17,255 bases of DNA from CAYQUC01 sp964514215 (lineage in GTDB: Bacteria; Pseudomonadota; Gammaproteobacteria; UBA6429; Thiohalophilaceae): assembly GCA_964514215.1 (NCBI GenBank), contig CAZEPW010000068.1, positions 1 to 17,255 on the forward strand, read 5' to 3'. The position numbers were made by a program, and so were the translations under genes. The number at the start of each line of letters is the position of its first letter. The stretch's first letter is position 1. Shown here in pieces: positions 7,337 to 14,139 of the stretch. The notes beneath the pieces were generated by a model, which was not told the origin of the DNA, searched no databases, and was given only the letters and a program-made list of their open reading frames with translations.

Positions 7337-7412
7337 TGGAGCTGGTGAGAAGAGTCGAACTCCCGACAAGCTGATTACAAGTCAGCTGCTCTACCAACTG
7401 AGCTACACCAGC
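7337..7412 (-). tRNA. tRNA-Thr (anticodon UGU)
   Basis: A 76-base tRNA with CCA encoded (7337-7339). The acceptor stem GCTGGTG/CACCAGC is fully paired. The D arm is GCTC/GAGC, the anticodon arm GCTGA-CTTGTAA-TCAGC gives anticodon TGT, and the T loop is TTCGACT. The T stem (GGGAG/CTTCT) has two G-U pairs, slightly weak but workable. It follows the birA-coaX-SPOR genes. In E. coli the matching tRNA (thrU) is followed by tyrU-glyT-thrT-tufB; here a terminator and the narK module follow instead. Confidence 0.97.
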
Positions 7413-7445
7413 ATAATTGGTATGGATTGATAAATCCGGTTGCGT

Positions 7446-7474
7446 ATTCTAGTTAATTGCTTTCAGAAGTGCAA
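7446..7474 (-). promoter_or_regulatory. Sigma-70 promoter of tRNA-Thr
   Basis: On the minus strand TTGCAC (7469-7474) and TAGAAT (7446-7451) are separated by 17 bases, close to the -35/-10 consensus. The start would fall near 7439, giving a leader of about 27 bases before the tRNA. Confidence 0.7.
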
Positions 7475-7522
7475 TTTGAAAATGATGTTTTTTGTTAAAA
7501 TTTACCCAAATATACAATATAT

Positions 7523-8224
7523 TTATTTTTTTGTGTCTTTTTTTGTCGCTTTAACAACAATGCTCGAACAAGGCACTTCAACTTGTCCAATATCTTTATA
7601 ACGCTCTCTTAAATTAATAAACACTTCCCGACTAATGTGGAGCTCTGGATCTCGCTCCCAATCGAGCCAAAACAAACTTTTTGGTAAATTCACTTTACGC
7701 ATAGCAGCTCCAAACCCCAGATTTTTCATCTCGTCCAATCGAGAATTTGCATGTTTTCGCAATGAAAATAACCCCAGAGAAATAGCATTTTTAAACTCAC
7801 CGCTCGCGACCAGAAAAAAATGTTTTTCGCCGATGGCTTTAAATCGAATAATGATGTCTTTAGCTTTTTTTCGAGAAGCCGAAGGAGGAATAAAAACCCA
7901 AAAGCCATCTTGGTTATTTTCTTTATACGAAGACTGTTTTGCCATGATACCGCGTCGGTTTAATAAACCAAGAGCCGTTTTAACCGACTTCTTACCAATA
8001 AATGGCCCAAGACGATAACAGTGTTTTGTTTGAGAGCCGCTTGAAGTTGTACTCGGAAAACGTTTTTGTGAACGTGAGTCAGGCAAGACCTCCCTCAATA
8101 AAACCAGCTTAGGTAGTTCTGTCTGTTGTTCTGATTGCTTAGCAACCTCAGACGACGAACCTTGATAATGCCATACGAACATACCTAGATTAATCAATAA
8201 TAAGCTATAAATCAGCCATTTCAT
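7523..8224 (-). CDS. Membrane-anchored SPOR-domain-like protein downstream of coaX
   Basis: A 233-residue protein with one N-terminal transmembrane segment (3-19), then a basic, soluble, probably periplasmic region. CYRLGPF (about 69-75) and the later LVASGEFKNAISLGLFS...LGFGA stretch match the pattern of SPOR domains, which bind denuded glycan strands of peptidoglycan at division sites. The match is by pattern only and is degenerate. The start codon overlaps the coaX stop by one base (TAATG), so it is translationally coupled to coaX. A SPOR-type gene after coaX is common in gammaproteobacteria. The function here is probably cell-envelope related and is otherwise unknown. No clear terminator separates it from the tRNA promoter. 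Confidence 0.7.
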   Translation of the reverse strand: MKWLIYSLLLINLGMFVWHYQGSSSEVAKQSEQQTELPKLVLLREVLPDSRSQKRFPSTTSSGSQTKHCYRLGPFIGKKSVKTALGLLNRRGIMAKQSSYKENNQDGFWVFIPPSASRKKAKDIIIRFKAIGEKHFFLVASGEFKNAISLGLFSLRKHANSRLDEMKNLGFGAAMRKVNLPKSLFWLDWERDPELHISREVFINLRERYKDIGQVEVPCSSIVVKATKKDTKK

Positions 8225-8997
8225 TATAATTTTAACTCACTTCGTTTATTACTTAGCATTTGTAATCCATCAAATATCAATTTTTGATTGTACAGCCATT
8301 CAGGTGGTAAATCTAAGGCCAAACTTTCAGCATCCCCCCCTGTTAAGACAACTTTGAGTGTATCACCAAATTGACTGGTTAACTGTGCAACGGTATTTTT
8401 AATGAAGCCCAATGACATCAATCGACAACCGGTTTCAATGCAGTTATGAGTATTGTTTTGCAAAATTGTTGGCTTTTTCTGGTTTACAAATTCTGTTATC
8501 GTACCGATATTCGTTTTAAGGTTAATTGCCTCAATCTGAGATGTGTATCCCGGAGCAATCAAACCGCCTTCATGTTGACCGCTTTTTAATACCACATCAA
8601 TCGTAATCGCCGTACCACAATCAATAACACAAACATCAGACTGATAAAATTGATGCACATAAATTAAAGCAAGCCAACGATCATTCCCTAAATTACTTAC
8701 TTCAGAATAAGCATTTTGAACACCAAATTGTTGTGCTGAAGATTCAAAATAAAACACCGAAGCCGACACATTAGACGCAAGCCAAGATGAAAAAAGTGAA
8801 TTGATTTTAATACTTGCCACACTGCAAATATACACTTCTATAATATTAGAACATCGTTGATCATTTAATAAATTAGATGACAATAAACGTTTCAATGATT
8901 CGTTAGAATAGTGATAACGCTGAACATCACTCAGTTTATCTTGGCTCGAAAAACACCATTTTATATTACTATTTCCTATATCGACTAATAAATTCAT
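8224..8997 (-). CDS. coaX: Type III pantothenate kinase
   Basis: A 257-residue cytoplasmic enzyme that phosphorylates pantothenate, the first step of coenzyme A synthesis. The ASKHA-fold motifs are visible: DIGNSNIKW (6-14, phosphate 1), LGNDRW (103-108), DCGTAITID (126-134) and GGLIAPGY (144-151), with a TGGDA motif in the C-terminal third. The length is normal for CoaX. It lies 17 bp after birA and overlaps the SPOR gene by one base, which suggests one transcript. The Shine-Dalgarno is weak. Type III enzymes are generally not feedback-inhibited by CoA (family knowledge). Confidence 0.95.
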   Translation of the reverse strand: MNLLVDIGNSNIKWCFSSQDKLSDVQRYHYSNESLKRLLSSNLLNDQRCSNIIEVYICSVASIKINSLFSSWLASNVSASVFYFESSAQQFGVQNAYSEVSNLGNDRWLALIYVHQFYQSDVCVIDCGTAITIDVVLKSGQHEGGLIAPGYTSQIEAINLKTNIGTITEFVNQKKPTILQNNTHNCIETGCRLMSLGFIKNTVAQLTSQFGDTLKVVLTGGDAESLALDLPPEWLYNQKLIFDGLQMLSNKRSELKL

Positions 8998-9014
8998 TTA
9001 AGTTGACTCTACAG

Positions 9015-10007
9015 TTATGCTGTCACACTATTAAGACGAATTGACACATCACCACTGTATAATGGTGCAATATGGCCATTTTGCTCAACTAAAAGCGCAC
9101 CAGAACTATCAATGCCTCGAGCGATACCCTGCTCTATAGAATCAGATTTTTTAATTAAAATAGGTTTATCCCGAATAACATCATATTGTTGCCATAATGC
9201 TAAAAAAGCCGCTAAACCCTGTCGCTCAAAAAGTTGAATACTGCTAATTAAATTATCAATCAAATTTGCCGTAAAAATATTTCTACTGGGTAAGGCCTTT
9301 AATATTGAATTTAGATCACACCATGGTTGATCGATATCCACATTTAAATTTTCCATCTTAAAATTGATACCGATACCAATAATTGTTGTACAAGGACCAC
9401 TTGCTTCACCGTGCATTTCTAATAAAACCCCGAGTAATTTTTTGCCTTGCCATAATATATCATTTGGCCACTTTAACTCCACTCCTGAGACTCCATGTTG
9501 CTCTAGAAAATTAGCAATACCAACCGAGACCGCTAAGCTCAAGCCAGCCAGTTCATGAAAACTTTTATTAAAATTCCAGGATAAAGAACAATATACATTT
9601 CCACCAATAGGCGAAACCCATCGTTTACCTCGACGTCCCTTACCTTTGTGTTGATATTCAGCCAAACAAATTTGACAGATTGAATTATTGTATTTATTTA
9701 ATTTGGTATCGGAAATTAAATAATCATTTGTCGAGTCAAGACTAAAAAACACATCAATGTTATTAACAGCATTTTTGGCATTAGTAGTCAGGGCATTTAC
9801 AATTAAATCTTCGTCTAATAATTCAATCGCATGACTTAAACGATAACCTCGTCCCCGAACAGAAAATATGTTCGCATTAAATTCACTTTTTAAAACGTTA
9901 ATCGCTTTCCAGATAGCACTGCGACTACAGTGCAAACGTGTACCCAGCTCGGTACCAGAATGAAACTGTCCATCACATAAAACTTTGAATAACTCTATTT
10001 TTAACAT
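9015..10007 (-). CDS. birA: Bifunctional biotin ligase/biotin operon repressor
   Basis: A 330-residue protein. The N-terminus is a winged helix (HTH about 18-40, wing RGRGYRL 51-57), so it should bind DNA as well as attach biotin to the AccB subunit of acetyl-CoA carboxylase. Catalytic motifs include DSTND (91-95), the biotinyl-AMP loop KGKGRRGKRW (121-130), KWPNDILW (179-186) and KLLGVLLE. The C-terminal SH3-like domain ends with a DSSGALLVEQNG-type strand pair. It is the first gene of birA-coaX-SPOR and is divergent from the DUF3445 gene across 85 AT-rich bases. I see no clear BirA operator there. Confidence 0.96.
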   Translation of the reverse strand: MLKIELFKVLCDGQFHSGTELGTRLHCSRSAIWKAINVLKSEFNANIFSVRGRGYRLSHAIELLDEDLIVNALTTNAKNAVNNIDVFFSLDSTNDYLISDTKLNKYNNSICQICLAEYQHKGKGRRGKRWVSPIGGNVYCSLSWNFNKSFHELAGLSLAVSVGIANFLEQHGVSGVELKWPNDILWQGKKLLGVLLEMHGEASGPCTTIIGIGINFKMENLNVDIDQPWCDLNSILKALPSRNIFTANLIDNLISSIQLFERQGLAAFLALWQQYDVIRDKPILIKKSDSIEQGIARGIDSSGALLVEQNGHIAPLYSGDVSIRLNSVTA

Positions 10008-10092
10008 ATAGTATTAGTGTATCAGTAGATTGTTATGTTTTAACCACTTGAGTAATATATTTAAATAATTTTACTCTCTTTATTTATTTAAT

Positions 10093-11058
10093 ATGCCACA
10101 TTCACTTAAAAAACGTAAAATCGCAAAATACTTCCCCTTAGCGGATGGACAATATCGGGTTCAACCCGGCTTATTTTCATTAACGCAAGAGTTTGGTAAT
10201 GGTAAACAAGATAATCGTATTTTCCAAATTGACCAAAACTACCAACAATACCGACAAAATAAAATTAGCGCACGTAATGAGCAGTTAAATAAATACTATT
10301 GTTGGGCAAATTTTTCTGATCCAATACGACAAAATATAACACACTATTTAATCAACACATTATGCCAAGAGTATCCTGAATTTTTTAGCTTAGAAAAAAA
10401 GACTCAATCAAGATTATTCAAAAATCAATTAACACAAGAAACATTTTTAATAAATCATGATTATGATTTATTAAACCCACATTCATCGGTTTATTCTAAC
10501 CTGTTAGATGCAATAATGATGCAGGTTCAAGAAGATATCGCAATCATATCGGAAGATAACTATATAAGTTGTTTACATTTAATGTCACCTAATTTTTGGG
10601 CTGCCTCAGATAAAATAGGAAAATCATTTAATGAACTGCACAAGGATGTTGCAGGCATCGATAAAATTACAAAAAATTCCAACGCGATACTTCAAGCCAT
10701 GATATACAAAGGCCCCTATGTACGTTTTGCATGGGGATTAACAACGGATAATCAGTTAAACCATCACCCTGCTCACGCTATAAATAATTCGACAAATAAC
10801 GGTCGCCATTTTAATCCACGCAAACCTACACTTTATCTGCGTGTAGAGCGTCAAACCATTACCGGATTACCTAAAGTACGATCAGCACTTTTTACCATCC
10901 GAAGTTACCTATATGATGTCAAATTATTAAATTCAGTCGAAATTCAATGCCTTACAAGCGCAATAAACTCCATGAGCAACAAACAACTGCAATATAAGGG
11001 GCTAAATCGCTCTAAATCAGCTATTATTAAGTGGTTGGGCACATTAATTGTGCAATAA
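10093..11058 (+). CDS. DUF3445 protein, haem-dependent oxidative N-demethylase-like
   Basis: A 321-residue soluble protein. The blocks LMSPNFWAASDKIGKSFNELHKDVAG (from about 163) and LRVERQTITGLPKVRSALFTIRSY (249-272) match my memory of DUF3445 (typically a W-x-P...K-G...IH-x-PVP stretch and RVERQTL..LP...LFTIR). A characterised member is a haem-containing oxidase that removes methyl groups from secondary amines such as dimethylamine, releasing formaldehyde. Whether this copy keeps that chemistry is unknown; the usual IH.PVP appears here as LHKDVAG, and the protein is rich in Asn and Lys. No export signal is seen. It is divergent from birA and runs straight into the next gene, whose ATG follows its TAA with no gap. 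Confidence 0.75.
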   Translation: MPHSLKKRKIAKYFPLADGQYRVQPGLFSLTQEFGNGKQDNRIFQIDQNYQQYRQNKISARNEQLNKYYCWANFSDPIRQNITHYLINTLCQEYPEFFSLEKKTQSRLFKNQLTQETFLINHDYDLLNPHSSVYSNLLDAIMMQVQEDIAIISEDNYISCLHLMSPNFWAASDKIGKSFNELHKDVAGIDKITKNSNAILQAMIYKGPYVRFAWGLTTDNQLNHHPAHAINNSTNNGRHFNPRKPTLYLRVERQTITGLPKVRSALFTIRSYLYDVKLLNSVEIQCLTSAINSMSNKQLQYKGLNRSKSAIIKWLGTLIVQ

Positions 11059-11430
11059 ATGAATGTTTACAATATGACGAAAATAACTTCACTTAATAAT
11101 TCTACGATAAAAAAATCAATAGAAATTTACCCTAACGAACCATTGTGGAAACGTGTACCGACACATGATGAACAAGGAGTTTTACTGGCAGACTTTATGA
11201 TGTTAATTCCCGGTCTAAACAAATCCGACCATAACGAATTTTTAGATACCGTTAATTCTCTCAACAATTTATTCACTCAATATAACAAATACGTGGTATT
11301 TATTGATTTAAATGTAAAATTAAACCTACTGTGGGTTAGTGTTAAAAGCCATCCCGGGATTTGTTTAGAACTACCAACCATGATTAAAAATATAATCCCG
11401 AATGCTTTATTAGTCGCCAATAAAACCTAA
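11059..11430 (+). CDS. Small protein coupled to the DUF3445 gene, function unknown
   Basis: A 123-residue soluble protein that I do not recognise. It has no signal peptide or membrane segment. It is predicted mixed alpha/beta with notable stretches ADFMMLIPGL (about 49-58), VVFIDLNVKLNLLWVSVK (about 79-96) and HPGICLELP. Its ATG abuts the stop of the DUF3445 gene; a second in-frame ATG lies five codons on (11074). The tight coupling suggests a partner or accessory of the DUF3445 protein; this is an inference from position. It ends two bases before the converging gene at 11433, leaving no room for a dedicated terminator. Confidence 0.75.
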   Translation: MNVYNMTKITSLNNSTIKKSIEIYPNEPLWKRVPTHDEQGVLLADFMMLIPGLNKSDHNEFLDTVNSLNNLFTQYNKYVVFIDLNVKLNLLWVSVKSHPGICLELPTMIKNIIPNALLVANKT

Positions 11431-11432
11431 GA

Positions 11433-12338
11433 TTATTCTGCACTGATGGTTAAATTTAATATCGCAGGAACATCTTCTCGCTTATAAAATTTTAAATTTT
11501 CAAGTAACACCGGTTCAGCAGGATGTATTTTAACAACTAATTTCGATGGTTTTGTTATGAACTTTTTTAACGCATTGATATCATCATCTTTTAGTACAAT
11601 TTTATTTTTTTCCAAATAATGTTTTATTTGTTCCACTAATTCAGAACGATAAACATCAAGCTCTTGGCTTTCACGTTCGGCAAAGCGTTTTAATAATCGA
11701 TTGGTATATGAATCATCGTTAAACATTAAACTTATTTTGTTAATTTTTAAATCCGCCCCCATTGCGCGCATCCCCGGCACAAAACCAATAACATCCAACA
11801 AGATATCTAATTCGCCAAGTTGTTTAATGTTTTCCTGAAATCGAATTTTTACACCACCCAATTCTTTTTTATATGAAAAATCAAAATTAATGTCACTGAT
11901 AATTCTATCGTAACCCAATTTTTGTAAATTATTGGATTCTTTATACAGCTCGCTATAACCAAGCTCCTTAACAAAAGATGGAACATCTTCATTAGCCACT
12001 TGAGTAATAAAGCGAGTGTCAAATCGAACATCGTCTAATGTAATAGAAAGGTAGGAAGGAATTTTTTCATGCTCAGCTTTATCAAATGAATTTAAAGTGA
12101 CTTTCCCAAAAGTGAGCACTTCATCACCATCAAAGGTATTTAACCGTAACCCTTTAATGCCGATAGCGCCCAATACCGAAGTGCTGATACCATCATATTC
12201 AACATGAAGAAAAGACTTCATTGGAATTAATAATTCATCTATTTTTTGTTTTGCGCTGTAATATAAAAAACCTTTCATTACTCCAAAAGCAACAAATACC
12301 ATCATTACACCGGATACAATAATATTTCTAAATGACAC
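11433..12338 (-). CDS. Membrane-anchored protein of unknown function
   Basis: A 301-residue protein that I do not recognise. The N-terminal hydrophobic segment (about 6-28) is probably an uncleaved anchor or signal. The rest is a soluble, beta-rich, probably periplasmic domain with alternating strands (YDGISTSVLGAIGIKGLRLNTFDGDEVLTFGKVTL), a pattern that recalls AsmA/lipid-transfer-like or DUF945-like proteins without proving kinship. The start is GTG at 12338, backed by GGAG six bases upstream (12345-12348). A good -10 box (TATAAT on the minus strand, 12388-12393) lies about 50 bases further up. It converges with the 123-codon gene with two bases between the stops. Confidence 0.75.
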   Translation of the reverse strand: MSFRNIIVSGVMMVFVAFGVMKGFLYYSAKQKIDELLIPMKSFLHVEYDGISTSVLGAIGIKGLRLNTFDGDEVLTFGKVTLNSFDKAEHEKIPSYLSITLDDVRFDTRFITQVANEDVPSFVKELGYSELYKESNNLQKLGYDRIISDINFDFSYKKELGGVKIRFQENIKQLGELDILLDVIGFVPGMRAMGADLKINKISLMFNDDSYTNRLLKRFAERESQELDVYRSELVEQIKHYLEKNKIVLKDDDINALKKFITKPSKLVVKIHPAEPVLLENLKFYKREDVPAILNLTISAE

Positions 12339-12681
12339 TTAAATCTCCGTTTATAAACCCTATTTAATTCAAATTGTTAGTACTGCAATTATAACAGTAT
12401 TAAAAAATAAGGAATTACTAACTTGCTTCTATTAACCGTAAATGAATGACTTCTTAATGTTATATAGCTTAGACACTTAGCACTATATTACACAATTATA
12501 ACTTAACATAACATCAAATTTTAATTAAATATCGAAAAACAAATGATTCTAACGTCAACATATATTAAAATATAAAAAAATAATAATTAATTTTAATTCT
12601 GTCTGACGCATATACCAACGTTAGTAAGTTAAATTCTAAATTTCTCATTATAAATCATATATTTCATACATTAGGGATACG
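12339..12681. promoter_or_regulatory. Very AT-rich divergent intergenic region
   Basis: These 343 bases hold no supported gene. They separate two divergent genes, so promoters for both should be here. On the minus strand there is a perfect TATAAT at 12388-12393 with a poor -35. It sits in the loop of an imperfect inverted repeat (AGTACTG / CAGTATT, about 12379-12400). On the plus strand, AGGGA at 12673-12677 is the likely ribosome binding site of the lipoprotein gene, and a TATAAA-like element lies near 12650. Long A/T runs (about 12515-12600) may bend DNA or bind nucleoid proteins; that is inference. Confidence 0.45.
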
Positions 12682-13872
12682 ATGTACACTCATAATCGCA
12701 ATTATTTTCTAATAGCGCTATTTACTGTAGTGCTAATTTCATGCAGCGTATTAAATAAAAAAAATACCAGCCATTCATTAACAGCAACAAACTCTAAAAA
12801 CTTTCGAATAGTCAGCATTGATGCTTCCGGAAAAGAAATTAGTAACCAGTTAATATTGCAAACATTACAGCAAAATATTAACCAACTTTCGATCTACCCT
12901 AAAGTGAGTAATTCAACAAAAATAACTAATTCACCTAAAATTATATCGGGTATTGATACCGTAATAGCAAATCAAAATTATATTAAAATTCAATATTTAA
13001 ATGGTCGAACATTAGTAACAGGACAAACTCAATTTACGAAAGCAACTGCAAATTTAAAGGTTGAAATAAAAAAGAACAACACAAGCAGATTTAAAACAAT
13101 AACTATCTTCCCACCTAAGTTACTCTATATTTCGACGACTGGAAGCAAGATAGCCAGTATGAGTACGTTAGATACGCCTGATAACCTACAAAAAGATATC
13201 GAACATATATTTAAAAACATTAATCTAACGATGCGCCGTCCAATGTTAGTCTCAGGTGAGTTATTCGTTTCAGTAAATAATGCCAGAGTGTTTACAGACT
13301 TTAAAAATAAACTAGGGTTACAATCAAACACTTCAACTAAAACAAAAAATATACTTCATGGCGTATTTAATTTAAAAAGTAGTTTTCGAAAAGAAACCAT
13401 TCCTCTTCGAATAAAATTTTATAAAAACAACAATGGTTCAAAAATAAAATATGAATTTGATGTTAACTATGTCATAAAAGACAATGGCACCACGACATTT
13501 AAACGACAAGAAATTGATTATTTAGTTTCAATTATTAGAAATATTTCAACACTTCGGCAAGTCAATTTACCTATTGCGAAATCACCCTCTAAAAAAACTA
13601 ATAACGTATCGACAAGAAAACTAAGTAACAATAATAGACTAAAAAAAACCATAACAAAAAGAACTGCTAATAAACCGACGTTTAAAAAAACAACAACATT
13701 AACAACTATAAAACCGAAACAATCACTTGATACGCGAAAAGTAAAAAAAATAAGTGTCGAAAAAAATATTCCGTTGCAGGAAACAGCAAAATCGAAATCA
13801 AGTAATCTTAAAAATATTGAATATATTGAAAAAATGTTGTCTTCTTTAAAAGAAATGCGTCCATCAAAATAA
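12682..13872 (+). CDS. Predicted lipoprotein with a basic, low-complexity C-terminal region, function unknown
   Basis: A 396-residue protein with a lipoprotein signal: hydrophobic 8-20 ending LISC, with Cys21 as the lipidation site. The middle (about 40-290) looks beta-rich. From about 300 to 375 it is a low-complexity stretch rich in Lys, Thr, Asn and Ser (KKT, KRT, KKTTT repeats), likely disordered and able to bind anionic polymers such as peptidoglycan, LPS or nucleic acid; this is inference. The final 20 residues may form a helix. The base composition is clearly more AT-rich than the nitrate genes on either side. The start is supported by AGGGA four bases upstream. I recognise no family. 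Transfer or loose constraint could explain the composition. Confidence 0.75.
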   Translation: MYTHNRNYFLIALFTVVLISCSVLNKKNTSHSLTATNSKNFRIVSIDASGKEISNQLILQTLQQNINQLSIYPKVSNSTKITNSPKIISGIDTVIANQNYIKIQYLNGRTLVTGQTQFTKATANLKVEIKKNNTSRFKTITIFPPKLLYISTTGSKIASMSTLDTPDNLQKDIEHIFKNINLTMRRPMLVSGELFVSVNNARVFTDFKNKLGLQSNTSTKTKNILHGVFNLKSSFRKETIPLRIKFYKNNNGSKIKYEFDVNYVIKDNGTTTFKRQEIDYLVSIIRNISTLRQVNLPIAKSPSKKTNNVSTRKLSNNNRLKKTITKRTANKPTFKKTTTLTTIKPKQSLDTRKVKKISVEKNIPLQETAKSKSSNLKNIEYIEKMLSSLKEMRPSK

Positions 13873-13875
13873 CAA

Positions 13876-14043
13876 AGATTAATTAACCTGAGGTTCGAAT
13901 AAAAAGCCATACGTCATCCCCGCGTGATCTTAGTGGGAATCTCTAGAAATTCCAGCCAAAGTCATTCGCGAACGACAGTTTCAGTAACAATAATATTGTT
14001 TTAAGCAAGTATTTTCTTATGAAAATCTCAGATTAATTAACCT
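13876..14043. repeat. REP/MITE-like relic bounded by 14-bp direct repeats
   Basis: The exact 14-mer AGATTAATTAACCT occurs at 13876-13889 and again at 14030-14043, same orientation. Between the copies are two inverted repeats. One is ATCCCCGC (13916-13923) against GTGGGAAT (13933-13940), of the widespread 'CGTCATTCCCGCG...GGGAATC' type. The other is a near-perfect 16-bp palindrome GTCATTCGCGAACGAC (13961-13976). The segment is more GC-rich than its flanks. It looks like a small dispersed repeat between the lipoprotein gene and the 3' end of nasA. No transposase is present. Confidence 0.5.
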
Positions 14044-14139
14044 CAGATCTGTAGAAGAATTATATTAACTTAAACTAAAATATTGATGATTTAACTCTAG
14101 ATTCCGGCTTAAAACACCTACCGAAATACCATTATATTG

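Noticed and set aside
13518..13910. 130-codon minus-strand frame opposite the lipoprotein gene, rich in Phe/Leu/Val
   Set aside because: It is the reverse reading of the Lys/Asn/Thr-rich tail, which yields Phe/Leu/Val codons by composition; no supporting start site.
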